Assembly (NCBI GenBank): GCA_965202735.1
Contig: OZ241844.1
Location: 4,216,001 to 4,280,000 of the forward strand
Length of the DNA: 64,000 nt
Source: HK1 sp965202735
Lineage (GTDB): Bacteria > Pseudomonadota > Gammaproteobacteria > HK1
Direction: 5' to 3'
Below are positions 62,601 to 64,000 of the stretch, piece by piece. How positions within the stretch are numbered: the first letter of the stretch is position 1; each line of letters begins with the position of its first letter. The notes below the pieces were generated by a model. The model saw only the letters and a program-made list of their open reading frames with translations, did not search any database and was not told where the DNA came from. The translations under genes and the position numbers were made by a program.

Positions 62601-63029
62601 AAGGTCCTGCCCTTCATCCACGACGAGATGCGCCAGGTTCGGACGTACTCGATCGTGTTCGAGCCGCGCGAGCAATTCGTTCCACAAATACGCGTATTGG
62701 TCGTGTTCGAGACTTGGTGGCGGCTCCCCGACCCGGTCCTTGTAGTAGCGCCAGACCTGGCTTTGCATCGTGGAGACCGCGACCCCACCTTCGTTCATCA
62801 ATGTCAGCAGTCGCCTCAACATTCGGTTGAACGTGACAACCTCGACCGATGAAGCTGCCGGATTGCGCGCCGCCTCGAGCTCGGCCACCTGCCCTGCCCG
62901 GCGCATGGCCAGGACCGTCTTGCCGGACCCGGGCGGCCCGACGACGAACAGGGACTGGTCGAGAGGATACTCCAGAACATCGAGCTGTTCGGGAACACTG
63001 GAGAGCTCTTCCCAGGTGGGGAGGCGCAC
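59685..63029 (-). CDS. SF1 (UvrD/Rep-like) helicase fused to an AlkB-type 2OG-Fe(II) dioxygenase
   Basis: 1114 residues. N-terminal compact SF1 helicase (about 1-350): Walker A GPPGSGKT (31-38), motif II DEGQD (138-142), motif III ADDDQ (163-167), NHRNS (194-198), VKGQEFD (308-314), MYMMCTRARDHLFL (335-348). A middle region of roughly 600 residues is unrecognised. The C-terminal AlkB domain (about 940-1114) keeps the iron ligands His1018, Asp1020, His1077 and the 2OG motif Arg1102-x5-Arg1108, with NEYVGNQGISKHSDSESF. AlkB enzymes remove alkyl groups from bases by oxidation. GTG start at 63029, one base after the methyltransferase stop. The patch is less GC-rich than its surroundings. Confidence 0.8.
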   Translation of the reverse strand: MRLPTWEELSSVPEQLDVLEYPLDQSLFVVGPPGSGKTVLAMRRAGQVAELEAARNPAASSVEVVTFNRMLRRLLTLMNEGGVAVSTMQSQVWRYYKDRVGEPPPSLEHDQYAYLWNELLARLEHDRVRPNLAHLVVDEGQDLPQDFFSYAHRHVTRTISVFADDDQALRKHRTTLEDIQAATGLDDPVILHNNHRNSPEIARLGEHFHRGRLPAARVLRRSSGDLPRLVLSRNLVSTSVLVSNWCQNRGGSIGVIVSRNNTGRDLHRDLDGRLPGRRVDIYENQEKNEDTIDVTAPGVTILNRESVKGQEFDTVFIVELEKFIPCGNDATRRAMYMMCTRARDHLFLVFGPRALTAAAEADLPGPAVLERTSPSATDSQVDLFPPDDDGHIDIPWMGIVLDHRRLFDALQDGWLRPLPERSGVLIGVGAYAIEHCRATSGHPVFVRIKLDPTKLPTLDVEVRRQERWESSPLARLAPSDEKFYWEGAVPAFAFSEFLVASEEQRIRLTGLARQIANVDLPEASIRVGSTSDEDIEPDTSLPDVASRLVIPSDEDAIRGAMTMAIWAVPRIEPWLDILTASLSHDRGRLPELTDKVDAGWWRFPPWAPSHDARPCTSQESLWLAAVEVFREAPTEVRAGARELAERIADAMPRFECSRLECHGDAPRMSSWLDSTLDILRASSTIRFADWQAHPVEIALQLVLARPEPANFRTWFKDQPDLAPAIGWSAAALCGLLHGYRRLDTQFRGDALQQEILAIHALHICADHSREVAWPCQAPSAEPHWRRTFGDVVLSWGDRDFARKPEKARGKWHAADFQDAHVVQAAENLAKTMDWKCTLREMRCKDVRLPFSGPGSLDVRDATMSQIHIEGDVRIRLSPNVVIGEVLDVESFRRLIAVEAVHLPEPPNPEKGPDALHVEQLDVPGLTYARDFLSPSEEKALVEEIDRHRWVRDLSRRVQHYGWRYNYKARRVEPSDYLGPLPKWAEFIADRLVSSALVPQRPDQLIVNEYVGNQGISKHSDSESFAEGIATISLLESWEMKFRKKPLECENTGKPVGQVLARRSVAVMSGDSRWRWTHEIPGRKTEPDPSGGTKRNRRTRKRRISLTFRKVIRSG

Positions 63030-63030
63030 G

Positions 63031-63879
63031 TCAGCTTCCTCCCAGAGAAAGGACGCGTTGTTCCGGGCGGAAGAACAGGGCGTATCTCAGGTCGAGCCTT
63101 CTCGGGCCGTCCCGCCGGTCGACTTCGATTGTCCCGGTGTCGTCAGCGGACAAATCGAAGCCGGCCGCGAGCAATGCATCCTTGAAAGGCGGGAAGCTGC
63201 GGTTGGGCCCGTTGGGCCCGGCCCGTGGCGAGTTCGTGTACAGGACCATGACAGGACCGCGACCGAGCCTGTCGAGCAACGCTTTCAGCTCCGCCACAAG
63301 GGTCACGGCATTCAGGGTGGGGCTGGCCAGGAGATACGACACAATGACGAAGACCGGACGCCAGCCCGGCGCTGGAGACCATTCGACCGCCGAAACACTG
63401 GAGAACCAGTGACGGTCAATCCGCGCCGCCTCGTCGAGACGTTCGGCGGCACACGCCAGATGCTCGCCGAATCGGCGCATCGACTGCGATCGGTCCACTC
63501 CGATGTAGTCGAACCCGCGGTCACGCCCGAGCACCCCGGATACGGCGAGTCCCCCGGTGAACGGCCCGCAGCCCAGGTCCATGACGATTGGCTCGGCGTC
63601 GGGAGGGCCGCCGGCAAATACCATGCGGAACGCCTCGATCAGCTCTTCCAGGTGTCTCGGTTGGTTGTAGTAGGCGTAGAGAAGGACACGGTCGTCGGCC
63701 GACAATTCGCGCCATGGCTCATCGAAGTCTGCCTGACCACCGCCCACGACCTCCCGCACAGCGGTTTCCCGGTCGATCCCAAGCGTAGCTCCCGCGCTGG
63801 AGCGCGGGTCGTTGTGCACGCGACCGGTGACCTCGGTGCGTCGAAGGCGCATCAGCCATTCAGGCAATTCGGTGGGCAT
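63031..63879 (-). CDS. Class I SAM-dependent methyltransferase, operon partner of the helicase-AlkB protein
   Basis: 282 residues. SAM-binding motif I is VMDLGCGPFTGG (residues 99-110), with FDYIGVDRSQSM about 20 residues later (acidic motif II). Later strands VFVIVSYLLAS and PVMVLYTNS follow. No NPPY/DPPY motif is present, so it is not an ordinary N6-adenine DNA methylase; the target could be RNA, protein or a small molecule. The ATG at 63879 is the likely start; a GTG at 63936 is possible. It ends one base before the helicase start, a tight two-gene unit. Confidence 0.75.
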   Translation of the reverse strand: MPTELPEWLMRLRRTEVTGRVHNDPRSSAGATLGIDRETAVREVVGGGQADFDEPWRELSADDRVLLYAYYNQPRHLEELIEAFRMVFAGGPPDAEPIVMDLGCGPFTGGLAVSGVLGRDRGFDYIGVDRSQSMRRFGEHLACAAERLDEAARIDRHWFSSVSAVEWSPAPGWRPVFVIVSYLLASPTLNAVTLVAELKALLDRLGRGPVMVLYTNSPRAGPNGPNRSFPPFKDALLAAGFDLSADDTGTIEVDRRDGPRRLDLRYALFFRPEQRVLSLGGS

Positions 63880-63911
63880 CTGACGGTACCGGTGAAGCGT
63901 GGCTCTCGCGC

Positions 63912-64000
63912 TCACAGCGACACCAGGAACACGCACAGCACCACGATCATGACGATCGTCATCCGGCTGGTGTCCCAGGCCTCGGCGAGCCTCCCCCCGG
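63912..64000 (-). CDS. C-terminal end of an unidentified membrane protein (partial)
   Basis: The minus strand reads LAEAWDTSRMTIVMIVVLCV then FLVSL and a TGA at 63914-63912. It is a single hydrophobic segment ending a protein that begins outside the window. It is 32 bases upstream of the methyltransferase start, so it may be the first gene of the same operon. Confidence 0.55.
   Translation of the reverse strand, partial: GGRLAEAWDTSRMTIVMIVVLCVFLVSL

Noticed and set aside
59685..63029. Helicase-AlkB protein as the missing BrxHII helicase of the BREX operon
   Set aside because: It is about 48 kb away, has its own partner gene, and an AlkB domain is not part of BrxHII.

Overview
The window is high-GC bacterial chromosome, most likely from a gammaproteobacterium. 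The main evidence is the minus-strand housekeeping run purD-purH-fis-dusB-prmA-accC-accB-aroQ-(TlpA-like), followed by fxsA and groES-groEL on the plus strand. This set and order is familiar in Gammaproteobacteria, and a small Fis next to dusB is typical of them. The genus cannot be named from the sequence alone.

Layout. (1) About 224-11433: a visibly less GC-rich island placed at the start of a HEAT-repeat gene. It carries a helix-turn-helix gene, brxF, brxC, a remnant of pglX (PglXI type), pglZ and a brxA-like gene, i.e. a BREX type-3-like antiphage operon. A complete IS66 element sits between brxC and pglX and has replaced the brxC tail and the N-terminal half of pglX. The island edges carry a 79-bp direct repeat and a roughly 40-bp inverted repeat. 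(2) 11.4-15.8 kb: an IclR regulator divergent from an iron-type alcohol dehydrogenase and TRAP transporter genes dctQM, with a long palindromic operator between. (3) 16-32 kb: accessory metabolism (isopropylmalate-type dehydrogenase, VOC protein, Rieske proteins, DsbE, GST, thiolase-like/DUF35 pair, TauE, EamA and MFS transporters) separated by dense repeats. (4) 32.7-36.7 kb: vapBC, then a proline-racemase-family gene cut cleanly by an ISAs1-type element whose transposase begins with a DruA-like (DUF4338) region and needs a -1 frameshift. (5) 36.8-46.7 kb: homocysteine methyltransferase-like protein, SCO protein, DUF1989 protein, damaged small genes, enoyl-CoA hydratase, retropepsin-like protease, acyl-CoA ligase and two subunits of a molybdenum hydroxylase. 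(6) 46.7-59.6 kb: the housekeeping run. (7) 59.7-64 kb: a second less GC-rich patch with a class I methyltransferase followed by a 1114-residue protein joining an SF1 helicase to an AlkB-type dioxygenase. This is the best candidate for an undescribed system.

The window is very rich in repeats. At least three families of roughly 80-130 bp (here called A, B and C) recur between genes, one with inverted ends like a MITE. A separate 161-bp MITE has the same ends as the ISAs1 element. Many loci carry local tandem duplications or minisatellites, several inside or at the ends of coding genes (FAD subunit, aspartic protease, PrmA N-terminus, enoyl-CoA hydratase 3' end).

All calls come from reading the sequence; no database search was run. 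No tRNA, rRNA or CRISPR array was seen.
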